This document shows, piece by piece, positions 25,494 to 34,488 of a DNA stretch of 64,000 nucleotides. This DNA comes from Pirellula sp. GTDB taxonomy: Bacteria; Planctomycetota; Planctomycetia; Pirellulales; PNKZ01. The notes beneath the pieces were generated by a model. It saw nothing but the letters and a program-made list of their open reading frames with translations. It had not been told where the DNA came from and made no database searches. The translations under genes and the position numbers were made by a program. Position 1 is the stretch's first letter. The number at the start of each line of letters is the position of its first letter. Location of the stretch: positions 186,001 through 250,000 of the forward strand of contig PNKZ01000004.1 in NCBI GenBank assembly GCA_013822735.1, read 5' to 3'.

Positions 25494-27467
25494 CTACTTG
25501 GTCGTAAACTCCAGAAACGGTCCGCACTCGTCGGTCCCGCGTTTCACGGCTTCGCGCGCCGAGGCGTCCCAACCGCTTTTCTCAACAAGCAGAGACTCGA
25601 TCGTCGACAATTCCTCTTCGGTGACGAACCGCGGCTGGTATCCCGTGAGTTGATTATCGCTCACGATCGGATATGCGCGCAGGACGACCTTCACGCGCGC
25701 TTCATGAACCGAGAAATCCGCCACGAGCGGCAGGCTAAACGGCGGCGCCTTATGAGCGGCGTAGCGGCCTCGCGAATTAAACAGAAAATTACCGACGCTG
25801 TAGAAGATCCAGCCGCGTTCGTCGTGTTCGACTTCCTGTAGCAAATGTGCGCCGTGACCGACGATCAGATCTACGCCCGCTTCGCGTAGGGCCCGCGCGG
25901 TCTTGGTTTGCTCATCGTTCTTCCACTCGTAATTGCCTCCCCAATGCACGAAGTACACGACGTACGCCTGCGGCGTCTCACGTCGCAGCTTCGCAACGGC
26001 CACACGCACGGCGGCCAAATCTACCGGCGCGCAGCCGGCTCGTTCGGCGCCGGCATAAAAGTGGTAGTCTTCGTCGTAGTCTTGGCGATACTCAAACGTC
26101 CCGAAGATCGCGAGCGTGATCGATTTGTCGCCGACGCGAAACTTTTGCAGCAGCGGACGCGCCGCATCTGCCAAGTTCTCCCCCGCACCGAACAAATCCG
26201 CGCCGGCCGCAACGAGGGCCGCACGCGTGTCGTCGAGCCCCTCGATGCCATGGTCTAGCGTGTGGTTGTTGGCCAGTGAAAAGGCGACCGGACCAAAACG
26301 ATTGAATAACGCGGGGACCTTCACCATGTCGCTGTAGTGAAGATAGTCTTTAGACTTGAGCGGACTATCGCGGCGAGCCGTCAGCGGCGTTTCGAGATTA
26401 ATCACGCTGTAATCGACGTTCTTCAGCAAGCGATCCAGGTTGGCCATGCCGTACTCATAGCCCTTTTCCGTGAGGACGTTTCCCTCACTGATTTTGGCGT
26501 ACTCATCCTGATAACTCTCGCCGCCGCTCGTGTCGCCGCCGAAAAGCACTCGAACTCGTTCGGGATTACGGCTCGTAATGGTAGGCGGAGCGAATAGACA
26601 ACGCACGGCGAACGGGGCCATCCCCAGGTTGCTATGACCGACGCCGGGTGCCGTGGCAAGCTGCCAGTTCAACGGCACGCCGAGCTTCTTTGCTTGCCGC
26701 TTCCCCGCATCGTAGAACGATTTGCCGCGGGCGAACCGGTGAGGCCCTTGCGCCATCGCTTCCGGTGTGCGACGCAAGTTGACGTGTTGCGCATCGATGT
26801 CCGCCGTGCCCAGAAGCACGACGAGCGGCAACCGCACCACTTTTTTCAGAGCGTCGCCATCGAGGGCCGCTCCCTGAAAACCATACGGAAACTTCACGGC
26901 GGTATCCGGCAAAGTCCACCAGCCAGCATTCGCGGCCACGGCCTTTACCACGCGAGCCTCGGGCACGTGGAAAAGAAACCGGTGCACAAACTGCGCGCCG
27001 GCGGAATGGCCGTAGAGAAAGTAGCGCTCGCTTCGATTATCCGTCGCGAGTTTCATCGCGTCGAAAATCGGTTCGATCAAGCTAAACGTCCATTGGTCGC
27101 GCGGTAGCGGGCGTTGTTGCTCGTCCAGCGTGTTGCCTGAGTTGTAACGATCTTCGCCGGGAAACGCTTGCTTCGAAAACTCGGGAACCAACAGGAGAAA
27201 GCGATACTTGCGCGCGTACGGGATCCACTCGTCGCGATACCGATCAGCATCGCGATTTACGCCGTGCATCACGATCAAGACCGGCGCGTCGTTACCCGCA
27301 TCTTCCGGAACGAAATACCATACTGGAATCGTCTTGCCGGCATGCCGTACCTCATGACGGCCGGCGCCCGGCGCAAGATTCGCCGCCTGCACCGACAGCG
27401 GCAAAAGAGCGACAGTGAGCACTAAGCAAATCACCGAAGGAAGTACAGCCGTCATGCATGTCTTCAT
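25494..27467 (-). CDS. Secreted fusion: alpha/beta hydrolase plus CapA-type metallophosphatase-fold domain
   Basis: 657 residues. Signal peptide at 1-28. Residues about 35-295 are an esterase/depolymerase-type alpha/beta hydrolase: VLIVMHGVNRDADRY for the oxyanion hole, nucleophile Ser155 in YGHSAGAQF, Asp near residue 222-224 in LLGTADIDA and His278 in GVGHSNLG. Residues about 305-657 are a CapA (PGA_cap) domain: VLFGGDTSGGE, INLETPLTA, FSLANNHTLDHGIEG, YFVHWGGNYEW, LIVGHGAHLLQEVE and YSVGNFLFNS. CapA takes part in poly-gamma-glutamate capsule synthesis or anchoring; related domains have phosphoesterase-like folds. Such a fusion suggests an extracellular polymer is both cut and transferred, which is inference. 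It converges with mnmE and is divergent from the amidohydrolases. Confidence 0.85.
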   Translation of the reverse strand: MKTCMTAVLPSVICLVLTVALLPLSVQAANLAPGAGRHEVRHAGKTIPVWYFVPEDAGNDAPVLIVMHGVNRDADRYRDEWIPYARKYRFLLLVPEFSKQAFPGEDRYNSGNTLDEQQRPLPRDQWTFSLIEPIFDAMKLATDNRSERYFLYGHSAGAQFVHRFLFHVPEARVVKAVAANAGWWTLPDTAVKFPYGFQGAALDGDALKKVVRLPLVVLLGTADIDAQHVNLRRTPEAMAQGPHRFARGKSFYDAGKRQAKKLGVPLNWQLATAPGVGHSNLGMAPFAVRCLFAPPTITSRNPERVRVLFGGDTSGGESYQDEYAKISEGNVLTEKGYEYGMANLDRLLKNVDYSVINLETPLTARRDSPLKSKDYLHYSDMVKVPALFNRFGPVAFSLANNHTLDHGIEGLDDTRAALVAAGADLFGAGENLADAARPLLQKFRVGDKSITLAIFGTFEYRQDYDEDYHFYAGAERAGCAPVDLAAVRVAVAKLRRETPQAYVVYFVHWGGNYEWKNDEQTKTARALREAGVDLIVGHGAHLLQEVEHDERGWIFYSVGNFLFNSRGRYAAHKAPPFSLPLVADFSVHEARVKVVLRAYPIVSDNQLTGYQPRFVTEEELSTIESLLVEKSGWDASAREAVKRGTDECGPFLEFTTK

Positions 27468-27841
27468 AGGTCACAAGTGCATTGAAACGAGAGCCGACAT
27501 TGCTTCCTTTGCCGCAGCCAAAATCTAACAGACGTGTCGGGAAGTGACGAGCCGGCCGTGTTTCGCGACGTACTTTGGAAAGCAATGGTCCCGCTCTTAG
27601 ATCGCCCTCAGGCAGCTGTGCGCCCCGCAAGCGAATCACGTGTACGAGTAGCTAGGCAACTCGGTCGCGGTGTCCTATGCCCGACGACTCGACCAGTTGG
27701 ACCGGATTGCGTCCGAATTCGCCGAAAAAGAAGCGAACTCGCGACGCTCACAGGCCTCTTCTGCTGGCAGCGGCGCGGGCCGTAGATTATCGTAAAAAAT
27801 CACCTGCACCCTGACGCACACCTCGATTCGGGAGCCTCGCG
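27468..27841. other. Divergent gap without a convincing gene
   Basis: 374 bases between two divergent genes. GGGAG at 27830-27834 is the ribosome site of the amidohydrolase gene. A 41-codon frame from GTG 27670 to 27795 has a helix-like stretch but no ribosome site or recognisable family. No strong promoter pair is seen. Confidence 0.4.
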
Positions 27842-30800
27842 ATGACGGCCTGTTCGTTTCGCCGCCACGTACCGCCGAATTTGCTTCGCCGCCTCGGTCC
27901 CCTTTGCTGCTTGGCCCTGCTTGCCGCGTCGGGGCACGGCGTGGAGCCGCGCACCGCGCCGGTTGCCGGGCTGCACGACAACACGCCGCAGACGCACGCC
28001 CTTGTCGGAGCGAAGCTCGTCCTCGCGCCGGGGAAGGTCGTGGAAAAGGGAACAATCGTCCTGCGCGACGGCCTCATCACGGCCGTGGGACCGGATGTCT
28101 CCGTCCCCGCATCGGCGGTCGTTTCGGACATGACCGGCCGGACGATCTACGCGGGCTTTGTCGATGCGGGCGGCGAGCAAGAGGTCACCGCACCCCGTTC
28201 CGCCGTCGGCGGCTGGAACGATTCCATCCGCCCGCACGTGCGACTCGATGAAAACTATAAGCCCGCGAGCGACGTCAACAAGCGTTATCGATCACAAGGC
28301 GTGACGCTGCGTATCGTCGCCCCGAGCGCCGGCATTATCAAGGGAACCAGCGCCGCCGTCACCACCGCCGACGACGCCCCGACCTATTCCGTCGTCGCGC
28401 CGCAAACGGCTCTGCACTTGCAACTGGAGCCCGCCGCCGAGAGCGAGGAAAACTATCCGGGCTCGCCTATGGGAGCAGTCGCCCTGGTGCGACAAACGCT
28501 GCACGACGCCGTATGGTACGCTCGGGCCTCGGAAGTATTTCGCTCCGGCACAAATGTACCGCGACCCGAAGCCAACGAAGCCCTGGCCTCGCTCAACGCG
28601 ATCCTTGCAAGCAAGCTGCCGCTCGTCGTGCAATCGCGGGATTGGCACTACTTTCTCCGCGCCGATGCGCTCGGACGCGAATTCGATTTGCCGATCATTG
28701 TGCACGGCTCCGGCACCGAATATCAACGGCTGGATGCCGTTCGCGCTAGCGGTCGGGCCGTGATCGTGCCGCTCAACTTCCCTGGTGCGCCGAATGTCGC
28801 CAATGCCGAAGCCGCGCTGACCGTATCGCTCGAAACGCTCATGCATTGGGATATCGCCCCGGAGAATCCTGGACGGCTGGCCGCGGCCGGGGTGCGCATT
28901 GCACTCACGAGTCGGCGACTCAAGCTCTCCGATTCACTACTGGCGCAAGTTCGCAAAGCCGTAGAACGCGGGCTGCCACCCGACGACGCCCTGAAAGCGC
29001 TCACGGTGACCCCCGCAGAGCTCTTTGGACTCGAGAAACGCTACGGCACGCTGGAGGTCGGCAAAGCGGCCTCGCTCGTCGTGGCCGACGGCGACTTGTT
29101 CACAAACCCCAAGGCCAAAGTGATCGACACCTGGGTCGAAGGGAAGCGATTCGCAATTCAACCGCACCTCTTCGCCGACCTGCGCGGCCGCTGGGATTTC
29201 ACCATTCCCAAAGCCGGCGGCGGTACGGAGCCCGTTTCTCTCGAACTCGAAGGAGAAGCCGAGAAGATCACCGGCAAACTCCTTCGCGGCAAGAAGGAAG
29301 CGACGCTCAAAAACACGGCGATGGACGGCGCTCAATGGAGTGCCGCGTTCAAAGGAGATGAGCTCGATTGGAAAGGGGAAGTGCAGATCAGCGCGGCGGT
29401 GCTGACGGCCCGCGACGACACGCGCGAAGATGCTCCCGGCATGAAGCTCGACGGCTTCCTGCTGCTGCCGCACGGCGAGCGCGTACCCTTCCAGGCAAAG
29501 CACACGGTGCTCGAAGCCAAGAAAAAGCCGACGCATGTGCAGGCCGATGATAAGGATCGCGCGGCCTTGTATGCTGTAAATTTCCCGCTCGGCGATTTCG
29601 GCCTGGCCGCGCCGCCGATGCAACCTAAGCTCCTCGCGTTTACGAACGCGACCGTGTGGACGAGCGGGCCCGCAGGCAAGCTCGAAGGGGCGACGGTCGT
29701 GGTCGCCGCCGGCAAGATCCAAGCTGTCGGTCGGAATGTGGCGGTGCCGAAAGGGGCCACGGTCGTCGATGCGAAGGGGAAGCACCTCACGCCCGGTATC
29801 ATCGATTGCCATTCGCACATCGCCACCGACGGCGGCGTCAACGAAGCGACGCAATCGATCACCGCCGAAGTGCGCGTCGGCGATTTCGTCGACTCGAACG
29901 ACATCAACATCTACCGCCAATTGGCCGGCGGCGTGACGACATCCAACATTCTGCACGGCTCGGCCAATACGATCGGCGGGCAGAATCAGGTGCTCAAGTT
30001 CCGCTGGGGAGCGCTACCGGAAGAGATGAAATTCGCGACGGCGCCGGCGGGCATCAAGTTTGCCCTCGGCGAGAACGTCAAGCGCAGTAACTGGGGCTCA
30101 AGTAGCCGGTATCCGCAATCGCGCATGGGCGTCGAGCAATTGCTACGCGACGCCTTCCGCGCGGCCGAAGATTACCGCCGCCGCTGGAAGGAGTACCGCA
30201 GCTTTAAACGCGGCCTGCCGCCGCGCTTCGACCTAGAACAAGAAGCACTCGTCGAAGTGCTGGAAGGAAAGCGACTCATCCATTGCCACTCCTACCGACA
30301 AGACGAGATTCTCGCATTCCTGCGCGTCTGCGAGGAATTCCACGTGCGCGTGGCGACGTTGCAACACATTCTCGAAGGGTACAAGGTGGCCGACGTCATG
30401 GCGAAGCACGGCGCCGGCGGCTCCAGCTTCTCCGATTGGTGGGCCTACAAATTCGAGGTCTACGATGCGATTCCCTACAACGGCGCCATCATGCACGAGG
30501 CCGGGGTCGTCGTGTCGTTCAACTCCGACGATGCCGAACTGGCTCGTCGCTTGAACCTGGAAGCCGCGAAGGCGGTGAAGTACGGCGGCGTGCCCCCGGA
30601 AGAGGCGCTGAAATTCGTGACGCTCAATCCGGCCAAGCAATTGGGAATCGACAAACACGTCGGCTCGATCGAGCCGGGGAAAGACGCCGATTTGGTGCTC
30701 TGGAACGGATCACCGCTTTCCACATTTGCCCGCTGCGAACAAACGTGGATCGACGGCCGCAAATATTTCGACCGCGCCGAAGACGTGCGCCGGCGCGAAG

Positions 30801-30973
30801 AGATGGCGGCCCGCCGCACGGCGCTCATCCAACGCGTGATCGCGTCGGGCGAGCCGATCGAAAAGTCGGACGATGATGAAAAGAAGCCTTCGTGGGCACG
30901 TGATGACATCTACTGCGGCTGCCGCTCGCCGCATGCGCGCCTCGGACAAGCTCAACAACAGGACGGCAAATAA
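27842..30973 (+). CDS. Exported tandem amidohydrolase (degenerate N-module, intact C-module)
   Basis: 1043 residues with GGGAG 7 bases before ATG 27842. A signal peptide covers about residues 1-36. Two imidazolonepropionase-like amidohydrolase modules are joined by a beta-rich middle domain (about residues 440-580, LRGRWDFTIPKAGGGTEPVS onward). The N-module has TGRTIYAGFVDAGGEQEV where active enzymes have a His-X-His, and IALTSRRLK where they have the metal Asp, so it looks inactive. The C-module has LTPGIIDCHSHIATDGG, LIHCHSYRQDE, ATLQHILEGYK and VVSFNSDDAEL, all metal ligands present. Probable role: hydrolysis of a cyclic amide or peptide outside the cytoplasm. The next gene, 3 bases on, is a related protein. 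Confidence 0.88.
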   Translation: MTACSFRRHVPPNLLRRLGPLCCLALLAASGHGVEPRTAPVAGLHDNTPQTHALVGAKLVLAPGKVVEKGTIVLRDGLITAVGPDVSVPASAVVSDMTGRTIYAGFVDAGGEQEVTAPRSAVGGWNDSIRPHVRLDENYKPASDVNKRYRSQGVTLRIVAPSAGIIKGTSAAVTTADDAPTYSVVAPQTALHLQLEPAAESEENYPGSPMGAVALVRQTLHDAVWYARASEVFRSGTNVPRPEANEALASLNAILASKLPLVVQSRDWHYFLRADALGREFDLPIIVHGSGTEYQRLDAVRASGRAVIVPLNFPGAPNVANAEAALTVSLETLMHWDIAPENPGRLAAAGVRIALTSRRLKLSDSLLAQVRKAVERGLPPDDALKALTVTPAELFGLEKRYGTLEVGKAASLVVADGDLFTNPKAKVIDTWVEGKRFAIQPHLFADLRGRWDFTIPKAGGGTEPVSLELEGEAEKITGKLLRGKKEATLKNTAMDGAQWSAAFKGDELDWKGEVQISAAVLTARDDTREDAPGMKLDGFLLLPHGERVPFQAKHTVLEAKKKPTHVQADDKDRAALYAVNFPLGDFGLAAPPMQPKLLAFTNATVWTSGPAGKLEGATVVVAAGKIQAVGRNVAVPKGATVVDAKGKHLTPGIIDCHSHIATDGGVNEATQSITAEVRVGDFVDSNDINIYRQLAGGVTTSNILHGSANTIGGQNQVLKFRWGALPEEMKFATAPAGIKFALGENVKRSNWGSSSRYPQSRMGVEQLLRDAFRAAEDYRRRWKEYRSFKRGLPPRFDLEQEALVEVLEGKRLIHCHSYRQDEILAFLRVCEEFHVRVATLQHILEGYKVADVMAKHGAGGSSFSDWWAYKFEVYDAIPYNGAIMHEAGVVVSFNSDDAELARRLNLEAAKAVKYGGVPPEEALKFVTLNPAKQLGIDKHVGSIEPGKDADLVLWNGSPLSTFARCEQTWIDGRKYFDRAEDVRRREEMAARRTALIQRVIASGEPIEKSDDDEKKPSWARDDIYCGCRSPHARLGQAQQQDGK

Positions 30974-30976
30974 CCG

Positions 30977-32311
30977 ATGAAACAGCTCGCACAACTCCTT
31001 GCTTGGCTTGTTGCCGCGGCTTCCACGACGGCCTCGCTCGCGCACGACGTCGTGCCGGGGGCTCCGCAGAAAGAACCGATCGCGCTGGTCGGCGGCACGA
31101 TCCATCCGGTCGTCGGAGCCGTCGTCGAAAACGGCACGGTCCTCTTTGAAGCCGGCAAGCTCACGGCGATAGGTCGCGACATTGCGCTACCGAAGAACGT
31201 CCGCAAGATCGACGTCCGCGGCAAGCACGTATATCCCGGCATGATCGACGTCGATACGGAGATCGGCCTCGTCGAAATCCAAGCGGTGCGCGCTACGGTC
31301 GACGATGCGGAAGTTGGCGAAGTCAATCCGAGTGCCCGGGCCGTCACCGCCTTTAATCCCGATAGCGAATTGATTCCCGTCACCCGCTCCAACGGCGTGC
31401 TCACGGCGATGACCTGCCCGCGCGGCGGACTTCTCTGTGGGCTGGGCTCCGTGATGCGGCTCGATGGTTGGACATGGGAAGACATGACGGTGCGCGGCGA
31501 CGCCGCGATGATCGTCGAATGGCCGGCATTGATCCAAACGCAAACGGCGCGCCTCGAACAACTGCGCATCCGCGAGGAAAAACGCGCGAAGGCGCTGGAA
31601 CAAATGACGGGCCTTTTCGAAAGTGCTCGGGCCTACCAGAAGCTCAAGCGGGCGCGAGCCGACCAAGGTGCTCCGCCGCCGGATTACGACGCTCGCTGGG
31701 AAGCGATGCTGCCGGTGCTCGAAGGACGAACTCCCTTGCACGTACGGGCCGATGACATGCGGCAGATTCAATCGGCCGTCGCCCTGGCGCGCAAGGAAGG
31801 GGTACGGCTAGTGATCGTCGGCGGTTATAACGCGCCGGAATGCGCGGAGTTGCTGCGATCGGAAAATGTAGCCGTGGTCGTCAAAGGAACGAATCGGCTC
31901 CCACGCTACCGAAACGACCCGTACGATGCGCCGTTTACCGTGCCGGCACGGCTCTATAAGGCCGGCGTCAAGTTTTGCATCAGCGCTTCCGATCGCATGG
32001 CAAACGTCCGCAATTTGCCGTATCACGCGGGCGCAGCGGCAGCGTACGGACTTCCGGCCGAAGAGGCGTTGAAGTCCGTGACGCTCTATCCCGCGCAGAT
32101 CGCGGGGATCGACAAGGAACTAGGGTCGCTCGAAAAAGGAAAGAGCGCCACGCTCATTGTGACGACCGGCGACCCGCTTGATATCGACTGCGAAGTGACC
32201 GCCGCCTATATCGACGGCCGTGAGGTCGATCTCACGGATCGGCACAAGCAACTACGCGACAAATACCAGCAGAAGTACCAACAAATAAACGCCGCCCGTC
32301 AGCAAGACTGA
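30977..32311 (+). CDS. Exported amidohydrolase-like protein lacking the His-X-His motif
   Basis: 444 residues with a signal peptide (about 1-24). It has the amidohydrolase frame: IALVGGTIHPVVGAVVENG at the start, KHVYPGMIDVDTEIGLVEI where the His-X-His should be (replaced by Asp-Val-Asp), KFCISASDRMANVRNLP with the late Asp kept, and the closing LGSLEKGKSATLIVTTGDPL strand. Loss of the first metal ligands suggests that it is not a normal metal hydrolase. It starts 3 bases after the larger tandem amidohydrolase, and the two probably work as a complex, with this one regulatory or substrate-binding. Its stop overlaps a strong hairpin. Confidence 0.85.
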   Translation: MKQLAQLLAWLVAAASTTASLAHDVVPGAPQKEPIALVGGTIHPVVGAVVENGTVLFEAGKLTAIGRDIALPKNVRKIDVRGKHVYPGMIDVDTEIGLVEIQAVRATVDDAEVGEVNPSARAVTAFNPDSELIPVTRSNGVLTAMTCPRGGLLCGLGSVMRLDGWTWEDMTVRGDAAMIVEWPALIQTQTARLEQLRIREEKRAKALEQMTGLFESARAYQKLKRARADQGAPPPDYDARWEAMLPVLEGRTPLHVRADDMRQIQSAVALARKEGVRLVIVGGYNAPECAELLRSENVAVVVKGTNRLPRYRNDPYDAPFTVPARLYKAGVKFCISASDRMANVRNLPYHAGAAAAYGLPAEEALKSVTLYPAQIAGIDKELGSLEKGKSATLIVTTGDPLDIDCEVTAAYIDGREVDLTDRHKQLRDKYQQKYQQINAARQQD

Positions 32312-32322
32312 CGAGCGGCGTT
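32288..32322 (-). terminator. Rho-independent terminator between convergent genes
   Basis: AACGCCGC (32288-32295) pairs with GCGGCGTT (32315-32322), and CGTCAG (32297-32302) with CTGACG (32308-32313), leaving loop CAAGA. On the minus strand the stem is followed by a T-rich run (complement of 32281-32290), so it fits an intrinsic terminator of the DUF1080 gene. It also overlaps the stop of the plus-strand amidohydrolase-like gene and may serve both. Confidence 0.7.
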
Positions 32323-32350
32323 GAACCAAATCACGTGATCTAAAACGAGA

Positions 32351-33247
32351 CTATTCCAACAACGAACGAATGCGACGAAGCGGTGCAAACGAACGGCGCA
32401 CATTGCGCGTTCCGGTCGTCGACTGTGTCGTGGTGACGGCAGGCTTCTCGGCTTCCGCCGTGGCCGTAGCGGTCGTCGATTCCGTCGCTGCGGCAGGCTT
32501 CTTCTCGGTCGCCTTGGCTTGCGGCTTGGCCGTCGCCGAAACCTTGGTCGCCTTCGAAAGATCGCGAATCTTGATGTTGCGGTAGCTCACCAAGTTGTTG
32601 TGGTCTTGCAGGCAGATGTGGCCGCTCGTCGGCTTGCCGAAGTCCGGGAACGCCTTGAACTTGCTCTTCTCGAGGCGTGCGTTCCAATCGTCGCTCCCCT
32701 TTACGTATTCGAAGTACTTCACGCCGTTCATGAAGTGCTCGCATTTTTCGGGGGTGATCACGATGCGGAGCGTGTTCCACTCGCCAGCCGGCTTCGTGGC
32801 GTCTTTGTCCGACGAATAGAACTGGTAGAGCCAGCCGGCCTTTTGCGGGTCGTGCCCGGCCTTGTTGTCTTGAATTTGGATTTCCGGACCGGTTTGCCAC
32901 GGGGTCTTGCCGGTTTCCTGCACGTGATACATCAGGCCGCTGTTGCCGCCCGGCTCGATGTTGTAATCGAGCGTGAGTTCGAAGGCCCCGAATTGGTCGG
33001 CGGTGATGATGTCGCCGGCACCTTTGTCTTCGCGAGTCAGCGCGCCGTTCTTGATCTTCCAACCGTCACTGACCGTATCCTTCTTATAGTTGCGCCACCC
33101 TTTGGTGGTCTTCCCGTCGAAGAGCAACTTCCAACCGTCGGCCTTTTCCGAATCGGTCAACGTGTTGAGCGGTTCGGCGGCTCCGGCGGACGCGACCGAA
33201 AGAAACACTCCCAAGAGCAGCGTGGGCAAACGATGCAGACAACGCAT
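32351..33247 (-). CDS. Exported DUF1080 (3-keto-disaccharide hydrolase-like) protein
   Basis: 298 residues from ATG 33247; further upstream codons are in frame but the signal peptide begins here (MRCLHRLPTLLLGVFLSVASAGAA). The DUF1080 beta-sandwich follows: WKLLFDGKTTKGWRNYKKD, DIITADQFGAFELTLDYNIE, GNSGLMYHVQE, GPEIQIQDNKAG, and GHICLQDHNNLVSYRNIKIRDL. Members are abundant in planctomycetes and include enzymes cleaving 3-keto-glycosides; many lie outside the cytoplasm. The last about 60 residues are an Ala/Thr/Lys-rich low-complexity tail. A terminator follows it. Confidence 0.9.
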   Translation of the reverse strand: MRCLHRLPTLLLGVFLSVASAGAAEPLNTLTDSEKADGWKLLFDGKTTKGWRNYKKDTVSDGWKIKNGALTREDKGAGDIITADQFGAFELTLDYNIEPGGNSGLMYHVQETGKTPWQTGPEIQIQDNKAGHDPQKAGWLYQFYSSDKDATKPAGEWNTLRIVITPEKCEHFMNGVKYFEYVKGSDDWNARLEKSKFKAFPDFGKPTSGHICLQDHNNLVSYRNIKIRDLSKATKVSATAKPQAKATEKKPAAATESTTATATAEAEKPAVTTTQSTTGTRNVRRSFAPLRRIRSLLE

Positions 33248-33492
33248 GACGAGCGACCTCAAAAAACGGGACAACGATAAAAAAACAGGGGAATCGGCCC
33301 ATTGTGCGAAATCCGCGCTGTTCCGCAAGCGATTGCGACGGACGATCAATGGGATGTTTCTCGATGGAATACGTTGCGAATTAGGCCTCAAGAGTCTCGC
33401 CGCCGCCGCACCTTGCCCAGCCTTTCACCGCAGCTTAGTCTAGATCCTCCGCCGGACGACTCTCCCCACCACAATTCAATGCGTGAACGGTT

Positions 33493-34476
33493 ATGCAACG
33501 CTCACTATTCGCTTCGCTGCTCCTCGCCGGACTCGTGTCGCTGTTGTCTACGGACGATCTCGCCGCAGCCGACAAATTTCCGACGTTCACGACGATCGCG
33601 GACGCCGGCGACGACTACTTCTTCCAAGGCGAATACTCCGGCAACTCGGCGACGCTCGGCCGCGTCGGCTTGCAGATCATCGCGCAAGGCGCCGGCGTTT
33701 ATCATGCGGTGCTCTATCCGGGCGGTCTGCCCGGCGACGGCTGGAACCATTCGCAACGTTTCAACTTCACCGGCAAGCGCAACGCGTCGCTGCTTAAGCT
33801 GGAAGGCGAAGCGGCTACCATCGACGTGCAAGTGGGCTTAGCCGTAATGCGCGATCCGTCAAAGCGGCAACTCGGCGCCTTGCGCCGTGTGCAGCGAGTG
33901 AGCCCGACCATCGGACTCGCCCCGCCGAAGGGCGCCACGGTGCTCTTCAACGGCACCAGTACGTCGGAGTTGGACGACAAGGCAAAGATCGCGCCATCGG
34001 GCAACTTGATGCACGGAACCACGATGAAGGAGCCGGTCGGAGACTTCCGCCTCCATCTCGAATTCCGCCTCCCGTACATGCCGACGGCGACCGGCCAAGC
34101 GCGCGGTAATAGCGGCGTCTACATTCAGAAGCGGTACGAAGTGCAAGTGCTCGATTCCTTCGGACTCGAAGGAGTGCACAACGAATGCGGCGGGCTCTAC
34201 AAGACGAAGGCACCGGACGTGAACATGTGCCTGCCGCCGCTCGTCTGGCAAACGTACGACATCGACTTTCGCGCCGCACGCTTCAATGCCGCGGGTACAA
34301 AGACGGCGGATGCGCGGATCACCGTCGTACAAAACGGCGTGACGGTGCAGAACAACGTGGCCATCCCGAACAAGACCGGCGGCGGTCAACCCGAAGGCCC
34401 GCAACCGTTGCCGATCATGCTGCAAGACCACGGCAACCCGGTCGAGTTTCGCAACATCTGGATCGTGCGCCGATAG
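33493..34476 (+). CDS. Second exported DUF1080 protein
   Basis: 327 residues with a signal peptide (about 1-27). Residues about 28-130 form an extra N-terminal domain (TTIADAGDDYFFQGEYSG) not seen in the neighbour. The DUF1080 domain occupies the C-terminal 190 residues: TVLFNGTSTSELDD, GDFRLHLEFRLPYMP, ARGNSGVYIQKRYEVQVLDS, ECGGLYKTKAPDVN, and PIMLQDHGNPVEFRNIWIVR. It is divergent from the first DUF1080 gene with 245 bases between, which look non-coding. Probably binds or cleaves a carbohydrate outside the cytoplasm. Confidence 0.9.
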   Translation: MQRSLFASLLLAGLVSLLSTDDLAAADKFPTFTTIADAGDDYFFQGEYSGNSATLGRVGLQIIAQGAGVYHAVLYPGGLPGDGWNHSQRFNFTGKRNASLLKLEGEAATIDVQVGLAVMRDPSKRQLGALRRVQRVSPTIGLAPPKGATVLFNGTSTSELDDKAKIAPSGNLMHGTTMKEPVGDFRLHLEFRLPYMPTATGQARGNSGVYIQKRYEVQVLDSFGLEGVHNECGGLYKTKAPDVNMCLPPLVWQTYDIDFRAARFNAAGTKTADARITVVQNGVTVQNNVAIPNKTGGGQPEGPQPLPIMLQDHGNPVEFRNIWIVRR

Positions 34477-34488
34477 CGGCGTTTGCGA

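Noticed and set aside
27670-27795. 41-codon frame from GTG with a helix-like, charged stretch
   Set aside because: No ribosome site, no family match and a rare start codon; too weak for a gene call in a divergent promoter gap.
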